In this document: positions 16,922 through 25,408 of the stretch, one piece after another | Numbering within the stretch: the first letter of the stretch is position 1 | Layout of the letters: each line of letters opens with the position of its first letter | From: Nocardia sp. NBC_00403 | GTDB lineage: Bacteria > Actinomycetota > Actinomycetes > Mycobacteriales > Mycobacteriaceae | NCBI RefSeq assembly: GCF_036046055.1 | Contig: NZ_CP107939.1 | Coordinates: 2,046,001-2,110,000 of the forward strand | DNA length: 64,000 bases | Reading direction: 5' to 3' | The notes under the pieces: model-generated | What the model was told of the DNA's origin: nothing | Database searches by the model: none | Seen by the model: the letters and a program-made list of their open reading frames with translations, nothing else | Made by a program: the position numbers and the translations under genes

Positions 16922-17671
16922 TCAGTCCTGCGCTACCTCAGGTGGGCGGTCGAATGCCTCGATGCTGGCCTTGGACGTCGACGGGTCCTGTAGGACCAGC
17001 TCCCAGGGCCCGGTGTTGATATCGAAGCTCTTGCCGAAGCCCAGCCACTTTCCGGCCATCCGTGTGCCGGTGAGCTCGATCAGCAGCTGTATCGCGCCGT
17101 GGTAGCGCGCGCCCCGGTAGTAGCCCTGCGCAGCGGTGCGCTCGGTCCACGTCCCGGTTGCCACGTTGCCGTCGATGCTCAGGTCTATCTCCAGCAACGA
17201 CGCCGCCGACCCCGGCAGGCTACGCACGGTCAGGCGGTCGTCGTGTTGCAAGATCACGACGTGGTGCACGGCCGTGAACGTGGCGTCTCGGCCGCTCGAG
17301 TAGTACTCGTAGCGCGACAACCAGATCCCGGAGTAGTTGCCTGGATTGGGTCGTGGTGCCGTAGCGGACAATTCATGCGACACCCGGCCGATAGCGGAGT
17401 CGACCACATGCCCGTTCTCGTCGTCGCCAGATAGGCTCCGGCCAGCCATCACGGCCCCGAAACCCAGTGTCTCGATTGGCAATCCCATCACCTTCTCCAG
17501 TGCGCGTACGTGCGATGCTCGCGGGTTGAGGGTGATACCCGCTTCCCACCGTTGGACCAGGCGCTTCGTTGCGCTCGTACAGCCCACGTCGCGCAGCGCG
17601 CGGGCCAGGTCGTCTTGGCTCATCCTCCGCGCGTTGCGCGCCGCACGAAGGGCTGTGTTCGGGGTGGTCAT
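16922..17671 (-). CDS. XRE-family regulator with a C-terminal sensor-like domain
   Basis: 249 residues. The first 70 form a Cro/C1-type helix-turn-helix (MSQDDLARAL, then KRLVQRWEAG). The remaining 180 residues are mostly beta (SGIWLSRYEYYSSGRDATF, VVILQHDDRLTVRSL), a combination frequent in Streptomyces and Nocardia regulators on mobile elements. A TAGCGT -10 box ends six bases before the ATG, so the mRNA is probably leaderless. It reads away from the small genes to its right and probably represses element functions. The ligand is unknown. Confidence 0.82.
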   Translation of the reverse strand: MTTPNTALRAARNARRMSQDDLARALRDVGCTSATKRLVQRWEAGITLNPRASHVRALEKVMGLPIETLGFGAVMAGRSLSGDDENGHVVDSAIGRVSHELSATAPRPNPGNYSGIWLSRYEYYSSGRDATFTAVHHVVILQHDDRLTVRSLPGSAASLLEIDLSIDGNVATGTWTERTAAQGYYRGARYHGAIQLLIELTGTRMAGKWLGFGKSFDINTGPWELVLQDPSTSKASIEAFDRPPEVAQD

Positions 17672-17677
17672 GTCGCC

Positions 17678-17683
17678 ACGCTA
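17678..17683 (-). promoter_or_regulatory. -10 box of the XRE gene (leaderless)
   Basis: Minus-strand TAGCGT (TANNNT) is six bases before the ATG at 17671, the usual spacing for leaderless actinobacterial transcripts. Confidence 0.5.
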
Positions 17684-17892
17684 ATGCAATGACGCCGGAA
17701 TGTCGCCCCCAATATGTGTTGATTGACGCCGGTTCGGTCGTCGCTTCGTCATGCCTGCGCGGCACACGCTGGAGGTGGCCCCGCCGCCGGGTGACTCCCT
17801 CATCCGCACCGCCGGATGTGAGCCGCTGGCAGTGCAATTCGGACTCCGGCGGCGGGTGCTCACCAATGCAGCCGAGCCGACCAGGGGGACCG

Positions 17893-18125
17893 ATGGGTAC
17901 CAGCACGACAACCGAAACGGCGGTACTTGCGGTTCTCGCGCCGGGTGGCATGTTGACCGCCGCCCAGATCAGCGAGCAAGCGCAGCTCACCGGCTGGGCC
18001 GGGCGATAGGTCAGCTCGAATCACGCGGCCTGATCTTGGCGACGCCGCACGCTCCCCGCTGGTCGATCACTCCGCGCGGTAGGGCGGCGACGAAGGCCAC
18101 CACAAGCCGGGGGCACGCGGGATGA
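17893..18125 (+). pseudogene. Frameshifted winged-helix DNA-binding protein
   Basis: The ATG at 17893 follows AGGGGGACC. The first frame gives about 38 residues with helix-turn-helix character (MLTAAQISEQAQLTGWA) and stops at 18009. The second half continues in another frame from about 18000 (GRAIGQLESRGLI, then RWSITPRGRAAT), the classic recognition helix and wing, to a TGA at 18123-18125. Joining the frames gives one normal small winged-helix protein of about 77 residues. A single frameshift near 18000 thus breaks it, unless it is a sequencing error. Confidence 0.65.
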
Positions 18126-18301
18126 TCGGCGAGGGGGGGATCCTCATCGGATTCATCGTCGTGATCGGGCTGCCTCTGGCCGTGCTGGTCGCGGTGATCC
18201 TGTGGCCAGAGCGCATCCCGAAAGAGCGCACGGTGGAAGCGATTCGGCAGCGGGTAGAGGACGAACGCGGACGCCCTGAGAGCGGGTCCGACCGCCGATA
18301 A
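18122..18301 (+). CDS. 59-residue single-span membrane protein
   Basis: The ATG at 18122 overlaps the stop of the winged-helix frame (ATGA). The peptide has one strongly hydrophobic segment (IGFIVVIGLPLAVLVAVILW, residues 9-28) and a charged tail with EAIRQRVEDERGR. No family is recognised. Its coupling to the broken winged-helix gene suggests that both belonged to the element's control region. Expression may be impaired by the upstream frameshift. Confidence 0.6.
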   Translation: MIGEGGILIGFIVVIGLPLAVLVAVILWPERIPKERTVEAIRQRVEDERGRPESGSDRR

Positions 18302-18310
18302 CGGCCTGGC

Positions 18311-18517
18311 TCAGTCGAGGTCGGTTACGAAGAAAACCGCATTCGGTCTGCGGAATTCGAACGGCAGGTCGGCGTCCGGCCAGTCCTGCTCGACGCCACC
18401 ATCGAGATGTCCGATCCCGTCGCCCACGATCACACGCCATGTCTGCGGCTGAAGTTTTGCGATCACCCGACAGGGAAGGCTTCTGGGTACCCGGGTCGGG
18501 TGGACTGCGTACCGCAC
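18311..18517 (-). CDS. Possible small protein converging on the membrane peptide
   Basis: 68 codons with protein-like composition in the second half (TWRVIVGDGIGHLDGGVEQD, ending in VFFVTDLD). No domain is recognised and the start is uncertain. It lies ten bases beyond the small membrane gene on the opposite strand. It could be a real conserved element gene or chance. Confidence 0.35.
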   Translation of the reverse strand: MRYAVHPTRVPRSLPCRVIAKLQPQTWRVIVGDGIGHLDGGVEQDWPDADLPFEFRRPNAVFFVTDLD

Positions 18518-18591
18518 AGCTATCAGGTTACTCGCGGCTTGGCGTGGTCATGAGAGCCGTCCTTGCGCGGCGGCGATGTCCTGACTCGAAG

Positions 18592-18677
18592 TATCTGGCA
18601 TTCGGCCTGTCGCTGACCTGCGAGATGCCAGATCTATCGAGTCCGCGTGATTGGTTTCGGCTCAATAGATCTGGCAT
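18592..18677. repeat. Three-arm inverted/direct repeat (alternative hairpins)
   Basis: ATCTGGCAT (18592-18600), ATGCCAGATCTAT (18625-18637) and ATAGATCTGGCAT (18665-18677). The middle arm can pair with either outer arm (9 bp or 13 bp), so two exclusive hairpins are possible. It lies about 240 bp upstream of the FAD oxidoreductase start. Confidence 0.75.
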
Positions 18678-18914
18678 TCGTGGATTCGCGTTGGGGTTTC
18701 CCGTGCTGCTAGGGGCGGTGTGCGGTCAAACCCCTTGCGCGGTTCGTGAGTGCAACTCGTCGATGAGGTCGAGAACCTGCTCGGGCCGGCGTGGTTCGGA
18801 ATGGAGTTCGTCCGCCGATCGAGCCTCGAGGGTGATCCACGTCACTGGTTGATGCTGTCAGGAATTCGGGGGCTGTCTCGTTCAGGGAGCACGCGAACCA
18901 GACAGGAGCGAACC

Positions 18915-20105
18915 ATGAAGCACCGCATCGTCGTCCTCGGGGCCGGATACGCCGGAGCCTTCTCCGCCGGATACCTGGCCCGCCAACTCCACTCCGACGA
19001 CTTCGAGATCACCGTCGTCAACGCCGAACCCGATTTCGTCGAGCGGCTGCGCCTGCATCAGCTCGCCGCCGGGCAGGATCTCCGCCATCGGCCGCTGGCG
19101 GAGGTGTTCGCGGGCACCGGCATCCGGCTACGACTGGCGCGGGTAACCAACGTCGACGTCGAGCACCGGACTGTCACAGTCGCCGACGGCGAGGGCATCG
19201 ACCGGCTCGAATACGACACCCTCCTCTACGCGCTCGGCAGCACCGCCGCCGACCACGGCGTTGCGGGCGTTGCCGAGCACGCCTTCCACGTGACAGCGCG
19301 GCCGGCCGCGCTGCGGCTGCGCGCACGCCTGGATGAGCTGGGCGAGGACGGGAATGTGCTGGTAGTCGGCGGCAATCTGACCGCGATCGAGGCTGCCACC
19401 GAGATCGCCGAATCCCGCCCAGGACTTCGGGTCAGCCTCGCCACCAGCGGCGAACTGGGCGGCTGGCTGGGCGCGAAGGCCCGCCGTCACCTGCTGCATG
19501 CCTTCGACCGGTTCGGTATCACTGTCCACGAGCACACCACCATCGAGCGCGTCGAGGCGGCGGCGGCGGTCGCCGCCGACGGCACCACTTTCGCCTCCGA
19601 CGCGACCGTGTGGGCCGCCGGCTTCGCCGTCCACCCGATTGCCGCCGCCAGCGGCCTCGAGGTGGTAACCAACGGCCAGATCACGGTCGACCGTCAGATG
19701 CGGTCGGTCTCGCACCCGGATGTCTACGTTGCCGGCGACAGCGCCTTCGTCATCGGCGAGAACGGTCGGCCGTTGCCGATGTCCTGCGCTTCCGCGGGAT
19801 GCACCAGCATGCAGGCGACGGCCGCGATCATCGGGGACCGGACCGGGCGCAAGATCTCGACGACCTCGCTGTCGTATGTCGGCAACCACATCAGCCTCGG
19901 CCGGAAGGACGGGATCTTCCAGCTGGTCGACGGTGACGCGCGATCGAAGTCGTGGGCGCTACGTGGCCGAACGGCCGCGCGCGTCAAGTCGAAAATCCTC
20001 GACACTGCCGCCTGGAGCCTGAGCCACCCGACCTTCGGAAAGCCGAGTCACAAGTACCGTTCGGCCACTACCCGAGAGCACTCGCCCGCCGTGGTCGCCG
20101 CATAG
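18915..20105 (+). CDS. FAD-dependent NAD(P)H dehydrogenase (NDH-2-like)
   Basis: 396 residues from the ATG at 18915 with CAGGAG upstream; a longer frame from 18750 is not supported. The FAD-binding motif is VVLGAGYAGAFSAGYLA. A second Rossmann motif VLVVGGNLTAIEAATEIA binds NAD(P)H. The C-terminal FAD contact is VYVAGDSA near residue 275. No redox CxxxxC pair is present, which fits type II NADH dehydrogenases or ferredoxin/quinone reductases rather than disulfide reductases. It lies directly upstream of a SigJ-like sigma factor and is probably co-regulated with it. Confidence 0.85.
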   Translation: MKHRIVVLGAGYAGAFSAGYLARQLHSDDFEITVVNAEPDFVERLRLHQLAAGQDLRHRPLAEVFAGTGIRLRLARVTNVDVEHRTVTVADGEGIDRLEYDTLLYALGSTAADHGVAGVAEHAFHVTARPAALRLRARLDELGEDGNVLVVGGNLTAIEAATEIAESRPGLRVSLATSGELGGWLGAKARRHLLHAFDRFGITVHEHTTIERVEAAAAVAADGTTFASDATVWAAGFAVHPIAAASGLEVVTNGQITVDRQMRSVSHPDVYVAGDSAFVIGENGRPLPMSCASAGCTSMQATAAIIGDRTGRKISTTSLSYVGNHISLGRKDGIFQLVDGDARSKSWALRGRTAARVKSKILDTAAWSLSHPTFGKPSHKYRSATTREHSPAVVAA

Positions 20106-20115
20106 AGTCGTGCTC

Positions 20116-21057
20116 ATGGACACTGCCACGGTGGCGCGTTTCGAGGCCAGCCGGAATCGGCTGGCCTCGCTCGCCTACCGTCTGCTCGGCTCGGCCGCCG
20201 ACGCCGAGGACACGGTGCAGGACGCGTTCCTGCGGTGGCAGGATGCCGACCGGGAGTACGTCGAGGTGCCCGAGGCATGGCTGACCAAGATCGTCACCAA
20301 CCTGGCGCTCGACCGGCTCCGTTCGGCGAAGGTGCGGCGCGAACGCGCGGTCGGCGCCTGGATGCCCGAACCGCTCCTCGACGGCGACCCGATGCTGGGC
20401 CCGGCCGACACCGTCGAGCAGCGCGAATCGGTGACCCTGGCGGTGCTGACGCTCATGGAGCGTCTGTCGCCGGTCGAGCGGGCCGTTTACGTGCTGCGCG
20501 AGGCCTTTGCGTACAGCCACGCCGAGATAGCCGAGATTCTGGGCATCACCGAGTCCGGCAGTCAGCAACACATCCACCGAGCCCGGCGTCGAATCGCCGC
20601 CGCTGGCAACGGCACTGACATCGACCATGCCTCCGCGCGCCGAATCGTCGAGGCGTTCGTCGATGCCGCCTCCTCGGGCCGGACCGAACGGCTGGTGGCG
20701 CTGCTGACCGACGACGCGACCGGTATCTCCGACGGCGCCGGGCTGGGGCTGGCCGAGAAGTTGACCCGGTACTCGACCCCGGAGCGGATCGCCGGCGCGG
20801 TGCGGGCCGGCTTCAAACCGTCCCCGGCCAAGCGGAGACTCGCCGGTGGCTCGCCCTCGATCCATGCCGTCGTGGTCAACGGCTGCCCGGCCATGCTCGC
20901 CACGCTCGACGACCGGGTCGTGGGCGTCGTGATCCTGGAGATCCGTGACGGCAAGATCGCCGGCGTGCGCGGCATCGCCGCCCCGGACCGACTCGGTCGC
21001 CTCACCGAGGAATGGCAGCGGCAGGAGCATGATGTCCCGCTGATCGAGTCCTGGTAA
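20116..21057 (+). CDS. ECF sigma factor of the SigJ (ECF41-like) type with SnoaL-like C-terminus
   Basis: 313 residues from the ATG at 20116. A TAGAGT box (20103-20108) ends seven bases before the start, indicating a leaderless promoter inside the end of the preceding gene. Region 2 includes RLLGSAADAEDTVQDAFLRW; region 4 includes LSPVERAVYVLREAF and YSHAEIAEILGI. Residues about 175-300 form a SnoaL/NTF2-like domain that, in this family, replaces an anti-sigma factor and tunes activity. Members often control a neighbouring oxidoreductase, here the NDH-2-like gene. Confidence 0.88.
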   Translation: MDTATVARFEASRNRLASLAYRLLGSAADAEDTVQDAFLRWQDADREYVEVPEAWLTKIVTNLALDRLRSAKVRRERAVGAWMPEPLLDGDPMLGPADTVEQRESVTLAVLTLMERLSPVERAVYVLREAFAYSHAEIAEILGITESGSQQHIHRARRRIAAAGNGTDIDHASARRIVEAFVDAASSGRTERLVALLTDDATGISDGAGLGLAEKLTRYSTPERIAGAVRAGFKPSPAKRRLAGGSPSIHAVVVNGCPAMLATLDDRVVGVVILEIRDGKIAGVRGIAAPDRLGRLTEEWQRQEHDVPLIESW

Positions 21058-21084
21058 CCGGCCGTCCGACATTCGATCTCACGT

Positions 21085-21396
21085 TCGTCCGTCAATTCCC
21101 GTCGAACCATTCGGCGACCGGCGGGATTGGTGGAACCGCGCGGTGCAGGAGTCCGGCGTGCCCTCCGGTCCGACTCCGCACGAACTCCGTCACACCGCAG
21201 CCCCATTGGCCAATCGCGCGGGAGCGTCCTCGAGTCCGTGCAACGGATGCTCAGGCGCTCCTCGGCATCGCTGACCTTGGACCGCTACGGGCACCTTTTC
21301 GAGGACGAACTCGATGGTGTGGCAGACCGTCTCGATGCGCACTACGTCGCCGAGTGTGGGCAAAATGTGGGCGAGACCCTCCGCGTGGCCCGCTGA
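21085..21396 (+). pseudogene. Remnant of a tyrosine-recombinase integrase
   Basis: One frame gives DWWNRAVQESGVPSGPTPHELRHTAAPLA, shown here in two parts: DWWNRAVQESGV and TPHELRHTAAPLA. It contains the HxxR catalytic motif. A second frame continues with VQRMLRRSSASLTLDRYGHL, containing the catalytic tyrosine. The two parts are joined by a frameshift near 21220, and the N-terminal two thirds are absent. It lies against the intact tRNA-Arg, as expected of the integrase that inserted the element. Confidence 0.82.
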
Positions 21397-21432
21397 GCCC
21401 GAAGTAATGGCGCTCTGACCAGCGCCGATGCT

Positions 21433-21479
21433 GTGCCCTCGGCAGGATTCGAACCTGCGACACCCGCTTTAGGAGAGCG
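21433..21479. repeat. tRNA-proximal attachment site
   Basis: 47 bp identical to 16763-16809, lying inside the tRNA-Arg gene. Together they bound the integrated element. Confidence 0.9.
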
Positions 21480-21506
21480 GTGCTCTATCCCCTGAGCTAC
21501 GAGGGC
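21434..21506 (-). tRNA. tRNA-Arg (anticodon CCU)
   Basis: 73 nt on the minus strand. Acceptor GCCCTCG pairs with CGAGGGC and A follows as discriminator; CCA is not encoded. The D arm, the anticodon stem CCGCT/AGCGG and the T-loop TTCGAAT are complete. The loop reads CTCCTAA, so the anticodon is CCT in DNA (21473-21471). Its 3' half is the attachment site of the element to its left. Confidence 0.95.
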
Positions 21507-21553
21507 GTATCAGTGGACGTCGGGGAGTCTACCGGGTTGGGGGACGAGGTTCA

Positions 21554-21745
21554 GAATCGCTGGCGCGTCGGGGGCGCGGTGGGCCGGTCGTCGGTGGCAG
21601 TCGGGTGGCCCCGACCAATCCGGGCCAGCTGTCCGAACACTGCTGGCGGGGGATCGAAATCGCTGGTGCGTCGGGGTGTGACGGGCTGTCGTGGGGTGGA
21701 AGTCCGGCGGCGCGACCAGATGCCAGCTGTCCGAGCTCCGTTGTC
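21554..21745. repeat. Diverged tandem repeat of about 100 bp
   Basis: Two copies start with AATCGCTGG-GCGTCGGGG (about 21554 and 21657) and both end near GCCAGCTGTCCGA (21624 and 21722). Between the tRNA and the DUF1542 gene there is no supportable gene; the stretch holds only this repeat. Confidence 0.55.
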
Positions 21746-21774
21746 AGGACTCACGGTTGTGTGATGCCAGGTTG

Positions 21775-22596
21775 TCAGAAGCCGTCGAACCCGCCGCCGT
21801 CGAACCCGCCATCCCCGCCCCAGCCCGCATCGTTTCCACCCGCGTCGTAGCCGCCTTGGTCTCCACCGCCGGTGTCGTAGCCGCTCACATCGTTGCCGGA
21901 GTCGTACCCGGCGGCATCGCTACCGCCTGCGTCGAGCCCGTCCTGATAGCCCTCGCCGTAACCACTTTCGAAGCCTTGCGCGCCGTAGCCGACCCCGGAC
22001 ATCCCGGAGAACAGCGACGAGAACAGCAGTGCCGAGCCGAGTCCCCAAGCGCCGCCGATCAATGCGGGCTTCCACCACGGCTCGGAATACCAGCCTGCGG
22101 GCACCGGACGTCCGGCGACTCGGCCGCCGGGATAGTAGTTCGGAGTATCCGAGGACGGGTTCGGCGATGCCGCGACCGCTCTGCCTTCGTATTCGACCGT
22201 TCGCTTTTCGGTGACCTGACCGGCCACATCCTGTCCATCGAGCGCAGGCACCGCCGGGCCGGGATCCATGCCCATGGCCGATCGGGCGGCGCGGATGTAG
22301 TACATACCCTCGAGCGCGGTCTGCTTCGCCAATCGCGCCTGCGCGGGTGTGCGCGCCTGGTCGATCTGCGAGCCTGCGGCGATCTGACGTTCGGACGCGT
22401 CCGCTAGCGCCTGCTTCGCCGCGTCGTTGCTGCCGGTCAGGATGTACACCTGGCCGCCGAGCCGTTCGATCAGCTGCCTGGCGTCGGCGGACGCGTCCGC
22501 GAGTTCGGTCGCCGCGCGCTGCTTGGTCTGCTGTGCACGTATGACGACAAATACGACGGTCAGCATGACGATCACGACGATCAGTAGCCACTCCAC
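21775..22596 (-). CDS. DUF1542-type membrane protein with glycine-rich tail
   Basis: 273 residues from a GTG at 22596, with AAAGGGG upstream. An N-terminal membrane anchor (WLLIVVIVMLTVVFVVI) is followed by a helical, Ala/Gln-rich segment (about 25-115), a middle part with a second hydrophobic stretch (ALIGGAWGLGSALLFSSLF), and a Gly/Asp-rich tail made of GGYDAGGNDxG-like repeats that ends FDGGGFDGF. As far as I recall, mycobacteria and nocardiae have proteins of this plan annotated DUF1542; function is unknown. The low-complexity tail is probably disordered and surface-exposed, but topology is uncertain. Confidence 0.8.
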   Translation of the reverse strand: MEWLLIVVIVMLTVVFVVIRAQQTKQRAATELADASADARQLIERLGGQVYILTGSNDAAKQALADASERQIAAGSQIDQARTPAQARLAKQTALEGMYYIRAARSAMGMDPGPAVPALDGQDVAGQVTEKRTVEYEGRAVAASPNPSSDTPNYYPGGRVAGRPVPAGWYSEPWWKPALIGGAWGLGSALLFSSLFSGMSGVGYGAQGFESGYGEGYQDGLDAGGSDAAGYDSGNDVSGYDTGGGDQGGYDAGGNDAGWGGDGGFDGGGFDGF

Positions 22597-22701
22597 CGCT
22601 CGTGCCCCTTTCGCCCTCAGGGTCCAGTCAGGCCCAGTTTACTGGTGGCTTGCTGAGACCGAGCTGAGCTTTGCGGCGGGCGAGATGAGCGCGGATCAGG
22701 G

Positions 22702-24183
22702 TCAGTTCGACGCCGGCTCCAGGCCGGTGGCCTGGGCTTCGTCGTAATTCGCGAGGTCGAAACTCTTTGTCTTCCACCGATAGAGCGCGGTGGCGCCCGG
22801 CCAGTTGTTGGTGATGCGGCCCGCGGCGTTGCGATACCAGCTGGAGCAGAAGTTCCACGGGGTGTCCTTCAGCCGCCGTTGCAGCCATCCGTCCCAGTTC
22901 TGCTCGACGTTCGCTCGGGCCGCGAGATAGCGGCCGGGCCGGTCGCTGAGGTACTCGACGACCTGACGGATATAGCGGGCCTGGGATTCGAGCATGTAGA
23001 TGATGGAACCCGAGCCGACGTTGGTGTTCGGGCCGTACATCATGAACATGTTCGGGAAGTGCGGGACCGAAAGGCCGAGGAAGGCGCGGGCGCCCTCGTC
23101 ACCCCAGACGTCGGCGAGCTTGCGTCCGCCGATGCCGTAGATATTCATCGGTGCGAGGAACTCGGTTCCCTTGAATCCGGTGCCGTAGATGATCACGTCG
23201 ATGGGGTGCTCCACGCCGTCCGCGGTGCGGATACCGGTCGGGGTGATCGCTTCGATCGCTGTCGTCTCCACGGCGACGTTCGACTGTGTCAGCGCGGGGA
23301 AGTACTCGTTGGAGAACAGGCCGCGCTTGCAGCCCGCCGCATAGTCGGGTGTCAGCTTCGCGCGCAGTTCGGCGTCCGATACCTGCTTGGCGCGGTGCCG
23401 GTCGGCAAGCGCGACCACGGGCGCCCTCATGGCCGGGATATCCGTCAGTGCCAGCGCGAGCACCTCGAAGATCGACCAGATGGCGAATCGTTCGGCCAGC
23501 CGGGTCGGCGGCAGATATTTGAACACGGCCTTGTGCGCCGCGCTGTACTCGACGTCGAATTTCGGCAGCACCCACGCCGCCGAGCGCTGGAACAGCGTGA
23601 GGTGGGAGACCTGCGGCTGGATGCGCGGAATGTATTGGATCGCACTGGCTCCGGTGCCGATGCAGGCCACGCGCTTGCCGGTGAGGTCGACGCTGTGGTC
23701 CCACTCGGCGGAGTGGAAGGCGGCTCCGGTGAAGGTATCGGCGCCGTGGATATTCGGCATGGCGGGACGCGAGAGCTGGCCGACAGCGGGGATGAGGATT
23801 TCCGCGGTGTGGCGTGCGCCGTCGGCGGTGCTGACGGTCCAGCTGCCGGTCTGCTCGTCGAACTCGGCATCGGTCACCTCGGTGCCGAATTCGATATGGC
23901 GCTGCAGGTCGTGCTTCCCGGCGACGCCGCGCATGTAGTCGTGGATATCGCGCTGCTCCGAAAACCGGCGCGGCCAATCGGATTTGGGCTCGAACGACCA
24001 GGAGTACAGCGGTGAAGGCACGTCGCAGGCGGCGCCGGGATAGGTGTTCTCCCGCCACACGCCGCCGAGATCGGCGGCGCGCTCCAGGATGATGAAGTCA
24101 TCCACCCCGGCCCGGCGCAGCTCGAGTGCCATACCGAGCCCGGCGAACCCGGCTCCGATAATGATGATGGACGGCGTCTTCAT
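22702..24183 (-). CDS. Flavin-containing / Baeyer-Villiger-type monooxygenase
   Basis: 493 residues. FAD-binding GAGFAGLG lies at residues 9-16. The Baeyer-Villiger fingerprint FxGxxxHxxxW is present as FTGAAFHSAEW. An NADPH-binding GTGAS motif follows. These enzymes insert oxygen into ketones or oxygenate N/S atoms using NADPH and O2. A TAGGCT -10 box ends six bases before the ATG, so the mRNA is probably leaderless. The gene is followed by no obvious partner and preceded on the same strand by an acyl-CoA dehydrogenase about 80 bp away. Steroid or lipid ketone oxidation is plausible. Confidence 0.9.
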   Translation of the reverse strand: MKTPSIIIIGAGFAGLGMALELRRAGVDDFIILERAADLGGVWRENTYPGAACDVPSPLYSWSFEPKSDWPRRFSEQRDIHDYMRGVAGKHDLQRHIEFGTEVTDAEFDEQTGSWTVSTADGARHTAEILIPAVGQLSRPAMPNIHGADTFTGAAFHSAEWDHSVDLTGKRVACIGTGASAIQYIPRIQPQVSHLTLFQRSAAWVLPKFDVEYSAAHKAVFKYLPPTRLAERFAIWSIFEVLALALTDIPAMRAPVVALADRHRAKQVSDAELRAKLTPDYAAGCKRGLFSNEYFPALTQSNVAVETTAIEAITPTGIRTADGVEHPIDVIIYGTGFKGTEFLAPMNIYGIGGRKLADVWGDEGARAFLGLSVPHFPNMFMMYGPNTNVGSGSIIYMLESQARYIRQVVEYLSDRPGRYLAARANVEQNWDGWLQRRLKDTPWNFCSSWYRNAAGRITNNWPGATALYRWKTKSFDLANYDEAQATGLEPASN

Positions 24184-24189
24184 GGCTAG

Positions 24190-24195
24190 AGCCTA
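24190..24195 (-). promoter_or_regulatory. -10 box of the monooxygenase gene (leaderless)
   Basis: Minus-strand TAGGCT is six bases before the ATG at 24183. Confidence 0.5.
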
Positions 24196-24265
24196 AGTGG
24201 GCGATCAGCGGGTACGAAGGCATTCCGGGACGTCGAATCGACATTTTCGGCCACTTCGGCGGCGC

Positions 24266-25408
24266 TCAGCTGCCCGCGAGTTGGCGGGCGATGACGAGGC
24301 GCTGGATTTGATTGGTGCCCTCGAAGATCTGCATGACCTTGGCCTCGCGCATGTAGCGCTCCACCGGGAAGTCCTGGGTGTAGCCGTAGCCGCCGAAGAC
24401 CTGGACGGCATCGGTGGTGACCTTCATGGCGGCGTCGGTGGCGATCAGCTTGGCGACGCTGGCCTGGCGTGAGTAGGGGAGTCCGGCGTCGCGGCGGCGG
24501 GCCGCGTCGAGGTAGGTGGCGCGGGCCGAATCGACCGCGGCGGCCATGTCGGCGAGCACGAAACCGAGGCCCTGGTGGTCGATGATGCGGCGGCCGAACG
24601 TAGCCCGCTCCTTGGCGTAGGCGACCGCATCGTCGAGTGCGCGCTGAGCCAGGCCGACGGCGACGGCGGAGATGCCGAGGCGGCCCGAGTCCAATGCGCT
24701 GAAGGCGATCGAAAGTCCCTGTCCCGCATCGCCGATCAGCCGGTCGGTGGGCAGCAGGGCGTCGTCGTAGGCGGCGGTGGTCGTCGGAATCCCGCGCAGC
24801 CCCATCTTCTCTTCGGGCTTGCCGAAGCTCAGCCCCTCGGTGTCGCGCGGAACCAGGAAGCAGGAGATGCCGCGCGAGCCCTCGCCGGTCCTGGCGAACA
24901 GCGAGTAGAAGTCGGCGCGGCCGCCATTGGTGATCCAGGCCTTTGTGCCGTTGATCCGGTATCCGCCGTCCACCGCGGTGGCCCGGCACCGCAACGCGGC
25001 CGCATCCGATCCGGCGTGCGCTTCGGAAAGGCTGTAAGCGCCGACGGTTTCGCCCGACAGCATCTCGGGCAGCCACCGTTGTTTCTGTGCGTCGGTACCG
25101 AAGACGAACAGCGGATGGCACGACAGGCTGTGCACGCTGACCGCGACCGCGACCGCGGCCCATCGACTCGCCAACTCCTCGAGCACCTGCAGGTACACCT
25201 CGTACGGCTGCCCACCACCGCCGAATTCCTCCGGATACGGCAGGCTCAGCAGCCCCGCCGCGCCGAGCGCGGGGAAGACCCCGTCGGGAAACGTTCCGGT
25301 CTTCTCACACTCGACCACCCGGGGCTCGAGCACCTTGTCGGCGATATCGCGAGTCAACTCGAGCAGATCCCGCGCCTCCGGCGTCGGCAGCATCCGTTCA
25401 ACAGCCAT
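24266..25408 (-). CDS. Acyl-CoA dehydrogenase
   Basis: 380 residues from the ATG at 25408, the usual family length; a longer frame to 25603 is rejected. Signatures: YSLSEAHAGSDAAAL (flavin and substrate contact), WITNGGRADFY, and the C-terminal QVFGGYGYTQDFPVER followed by QIFEGTNQIQRLVIAR. The catalytic base corresponds to the Glu of FEGTNQ. The enzyme transfers electrons from acyl-CoA to ETF in fatty-acid or branched-chain amino-acid breakdown. It diverges from the GT2 gene across a spacer of about 190 bp. Confidence 0.92.
   Translation of the reverse strand: MAVERMLPTPEARDLLELTRDIADKVLEPRVVECEKTGTFPDGVFPALGAAGLLSLPYPEEFGGGGQPYEVYLQVLEELASRWAAVAVAVSVHSLSCHPLFVFGTDAQKQRWLPEMLSGETVGAYSLSEAHAGSDAAALRCRATAVDGGYRINGTKAWITNGGRADFYSLFARTGEGSRGISCFLVPRDTEGLSFGKPEEKMGLRGIPTTTAAYDDALLPTDRLIGDAGQGLSIAFSALDSGRLGISAVAVGLAQRALDDAVAYAKERATFGRRIIDHQGLGFVLADMAAAVDSARATYLDAARRRDAGLPYSRQASVAKLIATDAAMKVTTDAVQVFGGYGYTQDFPVERYMREAKVMQIFEGTNQIQRLVIARQLAGS

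Larger units (their letters stand above)
16763..21479. mobile_element. Decayed 4.7-kb integrative element in tRNA-Arg(CCU)
   Basis: The element is bounded by a perfect 47-bp direct repeat. It lies on the 3' side of the intact tRNA gene, and its integrase remnant is next to that gene, the normal geometry of tRNA-targeted elements. Cargo: an XRE regulator, a frameshifted winged-helix gene, a small membrane protein, an FAD oxidoreductase and an ECF sigma factor. The integrase is broken, so the element should be immobile. The FAD/sigma pair could be resident genes trapped by a later deletion. Confidence 0.8.
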
